This document shows, one piece after another, positions 55,224 through 62,699 of a DNA stretch of 64,000 bases. The stretch is from Bacteroidales bacterium (GTDB lineage Bacteria > Bacteroidota > Bacteroidia > Bacteroidales > UBA1715), in the NCBI GenBank assembly GCA_016714605.1, contig JADKDL010000007.1:1-64000 (forward strand), read 5' to 3'. Positions within the stretch are counted from its first letter, which is position 1, and the number at the start of each line of letters is the position of its first letter. Both the position numbers and the translations under genes were made by a program. A model generated the notes under the pieces. The model did no database searches and was not told the DNA's origin. It saw only the letters and a list, made by a program, of their open reading frames with translations.

Positions 55224-57857
55224 TCATAATTCTAATCCTATCAAAAGAACATCATCAATTTGTTTTTTTTCTGCCTTCCAATTAGAAAAATCTTTCTTTA
55301 AAAAATTCAAATAAGCTACGAGTGGTTTATCAGCATGAGCAAGAATACCGTCTCTTATTTGCTTAGCTTGATATTTTCTAGCATCTTCGCCACCTACCTG
55401 ATCGGGTAAGCCATCGGAGAAGAAGTAGAATCTATCACCATCTTTATAGTTTATTGAATAATTTGTAAAATTTTGTTCAGGTTTTTTACCGTGAGGAATA
55501 CCTCCAATTGCTTTTCTGTCTCCTTTATACTCCAGAAATTCAGATCCACTAAGGTGAAATAATGGACGATGTGCACCTGCATACTGTAGTTCTTTCTTCT
55601 TAAAGTTTATTTTACAGAAAGCTATATCCATACCATCTCTCGCATCGGCATCTTCTCTGTCTTGTTTAAGTGTAGAACGTACACCGGCATGCAATCTGTC
55701 GCAAATTTCTCCGGCAGTGTAATCGGCATCGTGATCTACAATATTATTTAACAAGAAATATCCGATAAAAGAAAGCAAAGCTCCCCGCACTCCGTGTCCT
55801 GTGCAATCTACCACTGCAATATAAACGAGATCATCTTTTTCAAAAAACCATGGAAAATCACCACTTACTACGTCTCTTGGCAAATAAAACATAAATGAAT
55901 TAGGCAGTCTTTGTCTAATCAATTTATTATCTGGCAATATTGCAGTCTGAATTCTGTATGCGTAATTAATTGATTCAGTGATTGCTCTGTTTTTCTCTTT
56001 TATTTCATTCTCTATTAACTTCTGCTCGGTAACATCGTGAGCAACTATTAATATTGTTTCTAATTCTTTATCATCGCCAAACTCAGGAATTGCATCAATT
56101 GACATAATTCTTATTTCTCCTGAGATGGTAGGAAATTCAACTTCAATATTAATTTTTTCTACCGTTGATCTTATTGATTCTATAACTTGTAGATAAATCT
56201 TTTTTATTGATTCATTTAATCCAACATCATCAAAAGACTTGTTAATGGCAGATTGAACGTGAATACCGGTTAATTTCTCAAATATTGGATTCATGTAGAA
56301 AAACTTGCCTTGCAAACCTATACGAACAATCATATCTAATGAATTCTCGGAGAGAGCTTGCATTTTACTTTTCATTCTCTCCTCTTGCTCAGCTTTTTTA
56401 CGAGCTGTAATATCTTGCGAATTAAGTATTATTCCATTTATTGCTGAATCATCGAGTAAATTACGTCCTGTTGTTTCAATATGTATCTTATCATTATTCT
56501 TTTTCATGTAGATATATTGGATTGTCTCCGATTTATTAGGATTTTCCAATATCATATTAAACATTGTAGCTATATCTTTTTGACCTTTTGCCGTAAGTCT
56601 GTCAATATCTTTACCATCCATCATTTCTTCAGGTGTATAACCCAAAATATTTGTAACAGACGGACTCATATAAACCAATTTTTGATTTCTATCATAAATT
56701 GATATTATTTCTGAAGCATTTTCAAGAAGTGAGTGCATTTTTTTCTGAGCATTCTCAACTTCTTTTATTTTTGTTTCAAGATTGGCATTTGTTTTCTCCA
56801 GTTCCTCGTGAGTTGCCTTCATCTCTTCGGCATTCTGTTTCAGTTCTTCTTCATTTTCCTTAAGCTCTTCTGTCATTTTTTGAGCATCGGTAAGTAATCT
56901 TTCAGTTCGTGAATTAACTTTTAAGTTGAAAACTGTTTGAGCAATAATATTACTCAGTTGTTCAATAAACTTAATTTTCATAGAAGGAATCTCTTCATCA
57001 ACAGACGCGAATTCAATAATTCCTTGTAGTTTATCGTCACTAATAAGCGGTACAATAAGAAGACTGGAAGGCTTCTTGTCGCCCAATATACCCGAAGATA
57101 TTGTAATATAATAATCTGGAATCTCGGTTCTGTAAATTGTAGCCATTTCATATGCTGCTTGACCAACCAATCCTTGTCCTATTTTAAAATCCTGATTTAA
57201 ATATTTTTTTCTTCCATAAGCATAGGTGGCAATGTTTTTCAATGATGCTTCATCTTCATCAAAATAATAGAAAGCACCTTGGGTAACATTTATGTAATTA
57301 ATGAGGCTTTTCAGGGTTTCAAATGCGAGTTCTTCAAGATTATTATGTAAACGAAGTATGTTTGATATTTGATCTCTTCCTTTTGCTATCCAATATTGTT
57401 CAGCTTCTTTTTCGTTGGTTTTAAGCAAATTCTCTCTCATTAATAAAAGAGACTGTGTTAAATTATCATTATTATCTATATTACCTATATCGAACGAAAA
57501 GTCGCCTTCGCCAATTAATTTTGCAAATTTGGCACTGGTGTTAATTTTTTCTTCCTTTTCTTTTAAAGTATCATAGAACTTCGATTTTTCACTTGAACGT
57601 TCTGAGTAAATTTTAAATGTCAACACAAACAATATAATAGGTAGAATATCAACTATATACAATGAAGGATTGTGCTGATGAATAAAATAAATAGAACCAA
57701 GGGTAAAATCTACGTCATTCACTAGAATTTCGATAATGTAAGCAATAACCGGAATAAGCAAACTCCAAAGTGCTACTTTAAGAGCTTGTTTCAGTTCAAA
57801 TTTATTGTTTTTTATACTCAATTTGCTTGTATTTTTATCGTTGATACTCATTCGCAA
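55224..57857 (-). CDS. Membrane GAF/PAS sensor with SpoIIE-type PP2C phosphatase (SiaA-like)
   Basis: An 877-residue protein: two N-terminal helices (about 27-45 and 66-83), a HAMP-like linker, a GAF domain (about 155-300), a coiled coil rich in Glu/Lys, two PAS domains (about 370-490 and 505-615, the first with ILGYTPEEMMDGKD) and a SpoIIE phosphatase (about 650-877). Metal-binding aspartates are present: RDVVSGDFPWF, VDCTGHGVRGALLSF, FFSDGLPDQVGG and KQIDDVLLIGLEL. It should remove phosphate from the SiaC-like protein when stimulated. It differs from SiaA in its intracellular GAF and PAS sensors in place of the periplasmic domain. 13 bases after the GAF gene. Confidence 0.9.
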   Translation of the reverse strand: MRMSINDKNTSKLSIKNNKFELKQALKVALWSLLIPVIAYIIEILVNDVDFTLGSIYFIHQHNPSLYIVDILPIILFVLTFKIYSERSSEKSKFYDTLKEKEEKINTSAKFAKLIGEGDFSFDIGNIDNNDNLTQSLLLMRENLLKTNEKEAEQYWIAKGRDQISNILRLHNNLEELAFETLKSLINYINVTQGAFYYFDEDEASLKNIATYAYGRKKYLNQDFKIGQGLVGQAAYEMATIYRTEIPDYYITISSGILGDKKPSSLLIVPLISDDKLQGIIEFASVDEEIPSMKIKFIEQLSNIIAQTVFNLKVNSRTERLLTDAQKMTEELKENEEELKQNAEEMKATHEELEKTNANLETKIKEVENAQKKMHSLLENASEIISIYDRNQKLVYMSPSVTNILGYTPEEMMDGKDIDRLTAKGQKDIATMFNMILENPNKSETIQYIYMKKNNDKIHIETTGRNLLDDSAINGIILNSQDITARKKAEQEERMKSKMQALSENSLDMIVRIGLQGKFFYMNPIFEKLTGIHVQSAINKSFDDVGLNESIKKIYLQVIESIRSTVEKINIEVEFPTISGEIRIMSIDAIPEFGDDKELETILIVAHDVTEQKLIENEIKEKNRAITESINYAYRIQTAILPDNKLIRQRLPNSFMFYLPRDVVSGDFPWFFEKDDLVYIAVVDCTGHGVRGALLSFIGYFLLNNIVDHDADYTAGEICDRLHAGVRSTLKQDREDADARDGMDIAFCKINFKKKELQYAGAHRPLFHLSGSEFLEYKGDRKAIGGIPHGKKPEQNFTNYSINYKDGDRFYFFSDGLPDQVGGEDARKYQAKQIRDGILAHADKPLVAYLNFLKKDFSNWKAEKKQIDDVLLIGLEL

Positions 57858-57870
57858 ATATTAAAAAATT

Positions 57871-58629
57871 CTATAAATATTTTTCTATTTGACTATATAC
57901 TTTTTCAGATATTGTATTTATAAATAGATTAAAATCAAAATTCATAGACTTGAATGATGCTAATTCTAACACTGCAAAACATTGATTGTCATGAATGAGC
58001 GGTAGAATTAATAGATATTTAGGAGATCCATTTCCCAATCCGGAAACTACTTCTAAATATTTATCTGGTATTTTGTTTATATAAATAACTTCTTTGTCTC
58101 TAGCAACTTGACCGTTGAGTCCATCATTTTCTTCAAAAGGTACAGGAGGTTCTAATGAATAAAACGCATACGTACCCTCTGCTAAGAATTTAAGAGAGTC
58201 TTTTTTCCTTACATACATGATTCCCTTAGCCAATTCCAACTGTTCAGAAACCGATATCAATAAATTATTGCAATAAACTTTCAGAGCTTTCTCATTTGGA
58301 AAAGAAATTTTAAGTGTACTGTAATCTATTTGTATAACAGGTTCTTGAGTATCTGTCTTTTCACTGTTTGTGTCTTTCTTTTCTAAAACAGAACTATCAA
58401 CCTTTTCAGTGCTGTTAATAGAATCAGATGATTTTGAACGATTTCTAAAAATTAAGAAATAACTCAAAAAAGAAATAAAAGATATAAAGAACAACAAAAA
58501 AGTATAACTAGATACCTTTTCATTTTGAAAATATGCGACAAGTAAAAAAGTAAAAAGCAATCCGTTTGACAAAAATATAATGCCAATTAGATAATTTTTT
58601 AGTTTCATATGTAATTTAGTACTATGCAT
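57871..58629 (-). CDS. Membrane-anchored GAF-domain protein
   Basis: A 252-residue protein (or 245 from the ATG at 58608). Two helices (about 12-32 and 40-60) are followed by a polar linker and a GAF domain (about 110-250): IMYVRKKDSLKFLAEGTYAF, FEENDGLNGQVARDKEVIYI, PKYLLILPLIHDNQCFAVLELA. There is no output domain, so it may dimerise with the GAF of the phosphatase encoded next, whose GAF sequence is similar in outline (LIVPLISDDKLQGIIEFAS). The longer start overlaps cheB by eight bases, a sign of translational coupling. Ligand unknown. Confidence 0.82.
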   Translation of the reverse strand: MHSTKLHMKLKNYLIGIIFLSNGLLFTFLLVAYFQNEKVSSYTFLLFFISFISFLSYFLIFRNRSKSSDSINSTEKVDSSVLEKKDTNSEKTDTQEPVIQIDYSTLKISFPNEKALKVYCNNLLISVSEQLELAKGIMYVRKKDSLKFLAEGTYAFYSLEPPVPFEENDGLNGQVARDKEVIYINKIPDKYLEVVSGLGNGSPKYLLILPLIHDNQCFAVLELASFKSMNFDFNLFINTISEKVYSQIEKYL

Positions 58630-59191
58630 TATTAATTTTTTTCAAAAATGAAATAATTTGATCGGTACTGTAAACGTAATCTATACTAGTCAATGCCATT
58701 GCAGAAGAGGGCATTGTATCTACTTGAGCTTCCTTAGGATCTTGTACAATAGTAATTCCGCCATTGTCTTTCACTGCTTTTAGACCTTTTGCACCATCTC
58801 TATTGGCACCGGAAAGTATTATTCCTGCGAGCTTAGATTTATAAGCATAGGCGGCTGTATAGAAAGACAAATCTATAGATGGTCTTGAATGATTAACCGG
58901 CTCTTCTGTTGATAGTGAAAACCTTTTATCAGCTTCAATATACATATGATAATTTGCAGGTGCTAAATATATAACCCCTGGACGAATAGGATCTTTATCA
59001 AAAGGTTCTATAACGGGCATTTCTGATTTTATAGAAAGCGCTTCAACAAAACCAGACCTAACATGTTTTAACCTATGCAAACACATAAATATAGGCAATT
59101 TATAATCTTTAGGTAAAGACGCAAGTATTTTTGTAACCACTTGAAAACTTCCTGCAGAACCACCAATCATTACAGCCTTTATATCATTCAT
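58622..59191 (-). CDS. cheB: CheB-type protein-glutamate methylesterase without receiver domain
   Basis: A 189-residue CheB catalytic domain alone. The triad is S12 (GGSAGS), H39 (MCLHRL) and D132 (LSGANRDGAKGLK); PANYHMYIE, SRPSIDLSFYTAA and QVDTMPSSAM are standard. Without the receiver domain it cannot be activated by CheA phosphotransfer, so its activity must be controlled differently. It lies 3 bases after cheR2. No methyl-accepting receptor is encoded in the window, so the methylated partner is unknown. Confidence 0.92.
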   Translation of the reverse strand: MNDIKAVMIGGSAGSFQVVTKILASLPKDYKLPIFMCLHRLKHVRSGFVEALSIKSEMPVIEPFDKDPIRPGVIYLAPANYHMYIEADKRFSLSTEEPVNHSRPSIDLSFYTAAYAYKSKLAGIILSGANRDGAKGLKAVKDNGGITIVQDPKEAQVDTMPSSAMALTSIDYVYSTDQIISFLKKINNA

Positions 59192-59194
59192 AGT

Positions 59195-60019
59195 TTAGTA
59201 TAAATTCTTTTGATAAACTCTTTCTGAGTCGTTTATTACTTTAAATTTTCTCTCTGCATCTATTGTATTCAATAACTCTTTAACTCCTATTATTAAGAAA
59301 CCACCGGTTAAAAGTATCGATTGCAAATGTTCTATTACCTTGTTTTGTAATGTTTTATTCAAATAAATTAAATGATTACGAAATATTATTAATTTAACGC
59401 CTTCCGGACTTTTCTTGAATATTGAATTTGTATGAATAAACTCAACATTATCGACCAATGAAGTGTCCATCTTCATTCTATTATTTACCAAAGTATAATA
59501 TTCTGAAAAATCGTTGTTGCATTTAGCTCTTTCATAATTAGCAGAATTTACATCATCTCGTTTTATTTCGTATACCCCTTCTTTTATAAACTCAATTTTT
59601 TTTCTGCTGAGATTTGAAGCATATACTTTTACTTTATCTAATATACCTTCTTCTTTTAATATAATGAGCAATGAATATAATTCTTCTCCCGAACCACAAT
59701 CCGGCATCCATATTTTAAATGTAAGTTGCGCTTCAACTTTAGGGATTATTTCATTTCTAATAACCCTCCAAAGCGATGGGTCTCTAAACATTTCAGTATC
59801 ATTTATAGAAATATCAAACATGAACTTCTCAAAAAACTGCGGATTACTGATAATTTTATTTACCAACTCATCTACATTTTTTACCTTATTTTCAAGCATT
59901 GAAAGTATAAACCTTCTTTTGAGCGATGTCATGGAATAATCTTGAAGATCTATTTCATAACGCTCAAGTAAAGTAGATACAATTTTCCTAACTTCAATAA
60001 TACCAATTTCTTCTATCAT
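59195..60019 (-). CDS. Divergent CheR-type methyltransferase
   Basis: A 274-residue CheR with the N-terminal helical domain (RYEIDLQDYSMTSLKRRF) and the SAM-dependent domain. Motifs are altered relative to its neighbour: DCGSGEELYSL where a typical form has CSTG-E-E/Q-x-YS, and IIFRNHLIYLN where CRNVLIYF is normal. The Arg of MFRDP, the Glu of GEE and the Asn of RNHLIY remain, so SAM binding is possible. The two CheRs are clearly paralogues; this one may have a different substrate or a regulatory role. It is 21 bases after cheR1. Confidence 0.85.
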   Translation of the reverse strand: MIEEIGIIEVRKIVSTLLERYEIDLQDYSMTSLKRRFILSMLENKVKNVDELVNKIISNPQFFEKFMFDISINDTEMFRDPSLWRVIRNEIIPKVEAQLTFKIWMPDCGSGEELYSLLIILKEEGILDKVKVYASNLSRKKIEFIKEGVYEIKRDDVNSANYERAKCNNDFSEYYTLVNNRMKMDTSLVDNVEFIHTNSIFKKSPEGVKLIIFRNHLIYLNKTLQNKVIEHLQSILLTGGFLIIGVKELLNTIDAERKFKVINDSERVYQKNLY

Positions 60020-60040
60020 AAATCTAACAATAACTTATAA

Positions 60041-60901
60041 TTACAGAAGTTTCTTTCTATAATTAGAACCCTTTTTCTCAAATTTTGAAGTCATAGGGCC
60101 TAGCATACTTTCATGAATACCTAATACTAGATATCCCCCATCAAATAAACTCTTGTAAAATAGTTCAAATACTTTATTTTGCAAACTATTATTGAAATAA
60201 ATTAATACATTTCTACACATTATAATATCGAATTTTGTATAGAATATATTTCCTCCCTTAACTAAATCGTGTTTTCTGAAAACTGGTTTGTCTTTCAGAA
60301 ACTGTTTCATTTTTATGGAATCTTGTACTTTATCAATATCAAAATACTTTTCGTAAGGAACTTCCTTAAATTCGTCATAATTATAAGGATTTTCTTTGAT
60401 TACTTTATCAAAAGAATCAAGATAACCCAAATTGAATCTGTACTTATAAATACCGGCTTTAGCGACATCAATAACATCGGTATTCAAATCGGTAGCATAT
60501 ACCTTTGCTTTGTCTATCAGTCCCATTTCGTTCAACAAAATAAGCATAGAATATACCTCTTGACCGGTTGAGCAGCCTGCATGCCAAATATTTATAACGT
60601 TATTATCTTTCAATCTTGGCAAAATCCTGTACTTGAGGGTATGCCAAGCTTTTGGGTCTCTGAATAGTTCAGTGGTGTTTACGGTAATATCTTTTATAAT
60701 TCTCTCTAAAAAATCACTTTCTTTTCTCATTTTGAGAATCAGTGAATTTAAATCGAGTTTATAATCCATAAGTACCTTCTCTATTCTTCGTTTAAACGAT
60801 TTTTCTGAATACTCAGTAAAATCATAATCGGAGAATGTTCGAATTGATCCAATAAAGAAAGACAATTCCTCATCTGTAATTGTCACTATGTTGTCTGACA
60901 T
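60041..60901 (-). CDS. cheR: CheR-type protein-glutamate methyltransferase
   Basis: A 286-residue CheR with all expected motifs: YDFTEYSEKSFKRRIEKVL in the N-terminal domain, TVNTTELFRDPKAWHTL, HAGCSTGQEVYSML (SAM loop), VYATDLNTDVIDVAK, FDIIMCRNVLIYFN and GGYLVLGIHES. It transfers methyl groups from SAM to glutamates of a receptor-like partner. It lacks the C-terminal pentapeptide-binding TPR of some CheRs. It is the first gene of the eight-gene operon running to 51023, with a -7 box 24 bases upstream. Confidence 0.92.
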   Translation of the reverse strand: MSDNIVTITDEELSFFIGSIRTFSDYDFTEYSEKSFKRRIEKVLMDYKLDLNSLILKMRKESDFLERIIKDITVNTTELFRDPKAWHTLKYRILPRLKDNNVINIWHAGCSTGQEVYSMLILLNEMGLIDKAKVYATDLNTDVIDVAKAGIYKYRFNLGYLDSFDKVIKENPYNYDEFKEVPYEKYFDIDKVQDSIKMKQFLKDKPVFRKHDLVKGGNIFYTKFDIIMCRNVLIYFNNSLQNKVFELFYKSLFDGGYLVLGIHESMLGPMTSKFEKKGSNYRKKLL

Positions 60902-60924
60902 TTTCTTTGTTAAAGATTAGAAAC

Positions 60925-60932
60925 CAAATATA
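60925..60932 (-). promoter_or_regulatory. -7 promoter box of the Che/Sia-like operon
   Basis: Reads TATATTTG on the minus strand, an exact TAnnTTTG, 24 bases before cheR1. At the -33 distance only ATG (60951-60953) is present, so the promoter may be weak or need an activator. Confidence 0.55.
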
Positions 60933-61323
60933 GTATTTTTATTTAGTAAGCATTTATTTAAAAGATGAAAAAAATATATGTCAAAAGGCAATATATATCA
61001 CCATTAATTGGCTTGAAATTTAAATAATATTGTTTTGTTTATATAAATAATTAATTATATTGTACCCATTATAATGATTAACCAAATCATCTCTATTAAA
61101 ATTGGGGTAGAAATTTTAAAACATTAAGGTACAAAAAAACAATGTTTATCATATAGTCTATCTATAATTTTTATTTGTTTTAAATAATCTAAAGAGAAGA
61201 GAATAGGAAAAGCAAGCGTTTTGATAACCAACTTTTCTTGCACAAAATTTATCATAATTTTAATTTAAATACGTACTTTTGTGATTATGTTTAGATATAT
61301 TATATAAAGAAAATACTCGCTTA
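60933..61323. other. AT-rich gene-free region between divergent operons
   Basis: About 390 bases. On the plus strand TACTTTTG at 61274-61281 is a -7 match 43 bases before the DUF4834 gene. No RNA gene or strong hairpin is recognised. Confidence 0.4.
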
Positions 61324-61563
61324 ATGATTGCTTTCCTCAAGTTTATACTTTTTTTCATTTTAATTTTATACGCACTTAAATTTCTAATGCGCTTATTATT
61401 ACCTTTATTATTAAAGACATTGATGAAGAAAATGCAAAAGAACCAAGGCTTCTCAACGACCGCTACAAATAAAGAAAATGAAAAAATGAATACAAAATCT
61501 ACGTTCAAAAATAAAGGTGAATACATAGATTTTGAAGAAATAAAAAATGATGATAAAGACTAA
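61324..61563 (+). CDS. DUF4834 family membrane protein
   Basis: A 79-residue protein with one or two N-terminal hydrophobic helices (FLKFILFFILILYALKFLMR, LLLPLLLKTLMKKMQK) and a polar tail ending KGEYIDFEEIKND. The closing GEY-(I/V)-DFEE motif and size are those of the Bacteroidota DUF4834 family, of unknown role. It is five bases before the FkbM-like gene in the same direction. Confidence 0.75.
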   Translation: MIAFLKFILFFILILYALKFLMRLLLPLLLKTLMKKMQKNQGFSTTATNKENEKMNTKSTFKNKGEYIDFEEIKNDDKD

Positions 61564-61568
61564 TTTAC

Positions 61569-62305
61569 ATGGATTCAATAAGAAAAATATTATTTAAAAT
61601 ATTAGGACTCAAGCTATACTTGAGAGTTATAAGTAGAATTTATGTTTCTCTGATAATGAAAGGGAAGCTTAAAAAGGAATATCCGGAAATTCACTACTTA
61701 AGTGCTATAGTGAGAGAAGGTTATGTATGTATAGACATTGGTGCTAATCTAGGATATTACTCTTCTGTTCTCTCATCGATTGTAAAAAAAACAGGACATG
61801 TATATGCCGTTGAGCCTATTCCTCTTTTTGGGAAAATATGGAAAAAAAATGTAAAAGTAAGTAGATACTCAAATCTAACGCTTTTACCTTACGCGTTGGG
61901 GCTGAAGAAAAAACAGTACAAATGGGCATACCTGAAAGAGATGGTGTTATTCATCATGGAATGACAAAAATTACATCTACCCAAAAGGAAAATTACATTC
62001 AGTATTATGATGTGCTAATGAAAAATCCGGATACACTATTTTTAGATAAACCTAAAATTGATTTCGTAAAATGCGATGTTGAAGGTTATGAATATGAGGT
62101 TTTTTCTAATATGAAAAACACCATTTTGAGACATAGACCAATTGTACAATCTGAATTAAGCGGAGAAGAGAATAGAAAAAAGGTAATTGAATTATTTGAA
62201 TCGTGGAATTTTAAAACATATTTGCTTGAAGGTGAAAAATTACATCAGGCATCAGAAATTGAGAAAACACAGGCGAGTCAAGATTTTTATTTCATTAGCT
62301 TATAA
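61569..62305 (+). CDS. FkbM-family methyltransferase, one frameshift
   Basis: About 245 residues over two frames. The first frame gives the SAM site VCIDIGANLGYYSSVLSSI and VYAVEPIP, then LLPYALG; the second continues EEKTVQMGIPERDGVIHHG, IDFVKCDVEGYEYEVF and RPIVQSELSGEENRKK. One missing G in the run 61898-61901 joins them exactly at the usual position. The D-V-E-G-Y/H-E motif is diagnostic of FkbM-type methyltransferases, which methylate sugars or other small molecules, often in surface polysaccharides. The substrate is unknown. Sequencing error is favoured over decay. Confidence 0.85.
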
Positions 62306-62333
62306 AAATAATGCAAAAATAACCTTTTCATTA

Positions 62334-62364
62334 TTTGTAAATAACAATATTTTTAGTAAGTTTG
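62334..62364 (+). promoter_or_regulatory. Consensus promoter of the tRNA-Leu gene
   Basis: TTTG (62334-62337), 19 bases, then TAAGTTTG (62357-62364), 10 bases before the mature tRNA. Both boxes match the Bacteroidota primary sigma consensus exactly, and this was used here as the reference for scoring other promoters. Confidence 0.85.
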
Positions 62365-62374
62365 CACCACTTTT

Positions 62375-62458
62375 GCTGGAGTGGCGGAATCGGTAGACGC
62401 GCTGGACTCAAAATCCAGTGATAGCAATGTCGTGAGGGTTCGATTCCCTCCTTCAGTA
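62375..62458 (+). tRNA. tRNA-Leu (anticodon CAA)
   Basis: An 84-base class II tRNA. The acceptor stem pairs GCTGGAG with CTTCAGT (two G-U pairs), the D-arm contains GGCGGAAT..GGTAGACGC, the anticodon stem-loop CTGGA-CTCAAAA-TCCAG gives anticodon CAA at 34-36, a long variable arm (TGATAGCAATGTCGTGA) identifies leucine, and the T-arm is GAGGG-TTCGATT-CCCTC. Discriminator A at 62458; the CCA is not encoded. It reads UUG codons. Promoter and terminator are both present, so it is a single transcription unit. Confidence 0.95.
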
Positions 62459-62464
62459 CATATA

Positions 62465-62501
62465 AAAGGCAGTTAAAACGGTTCGTTTTCTGCCTTTTTT
62501 T
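62465..62501 (+). terminator. Intrinsic terminator after tRNA-Leu
   Basis: Stem AAAGGCAG (62465-62472) with CTGCCTTT (62490-62497), with an inner AAAAC/GTTTT extension, then a T run, seven bases after the tRNA. Confidence 0.85.
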
Positions 62502-62699
62502 ATTTTCCAGAACGTAACATACTTCTAATGTTAAGTATTTATTAAATAAATCATCGATTTTTCAAACAGTGAAATTCGGTTTGCTTTGCTCCTTAAATCC
62601 ACAGGTTTTCAAATAATCTTTCAGTTTTCAACGGCCAAGAGCCTGACTGTTACTATGTCTTGACCAAGTTAAGAACTTTTTTACTAGTTAAACTTAGAC

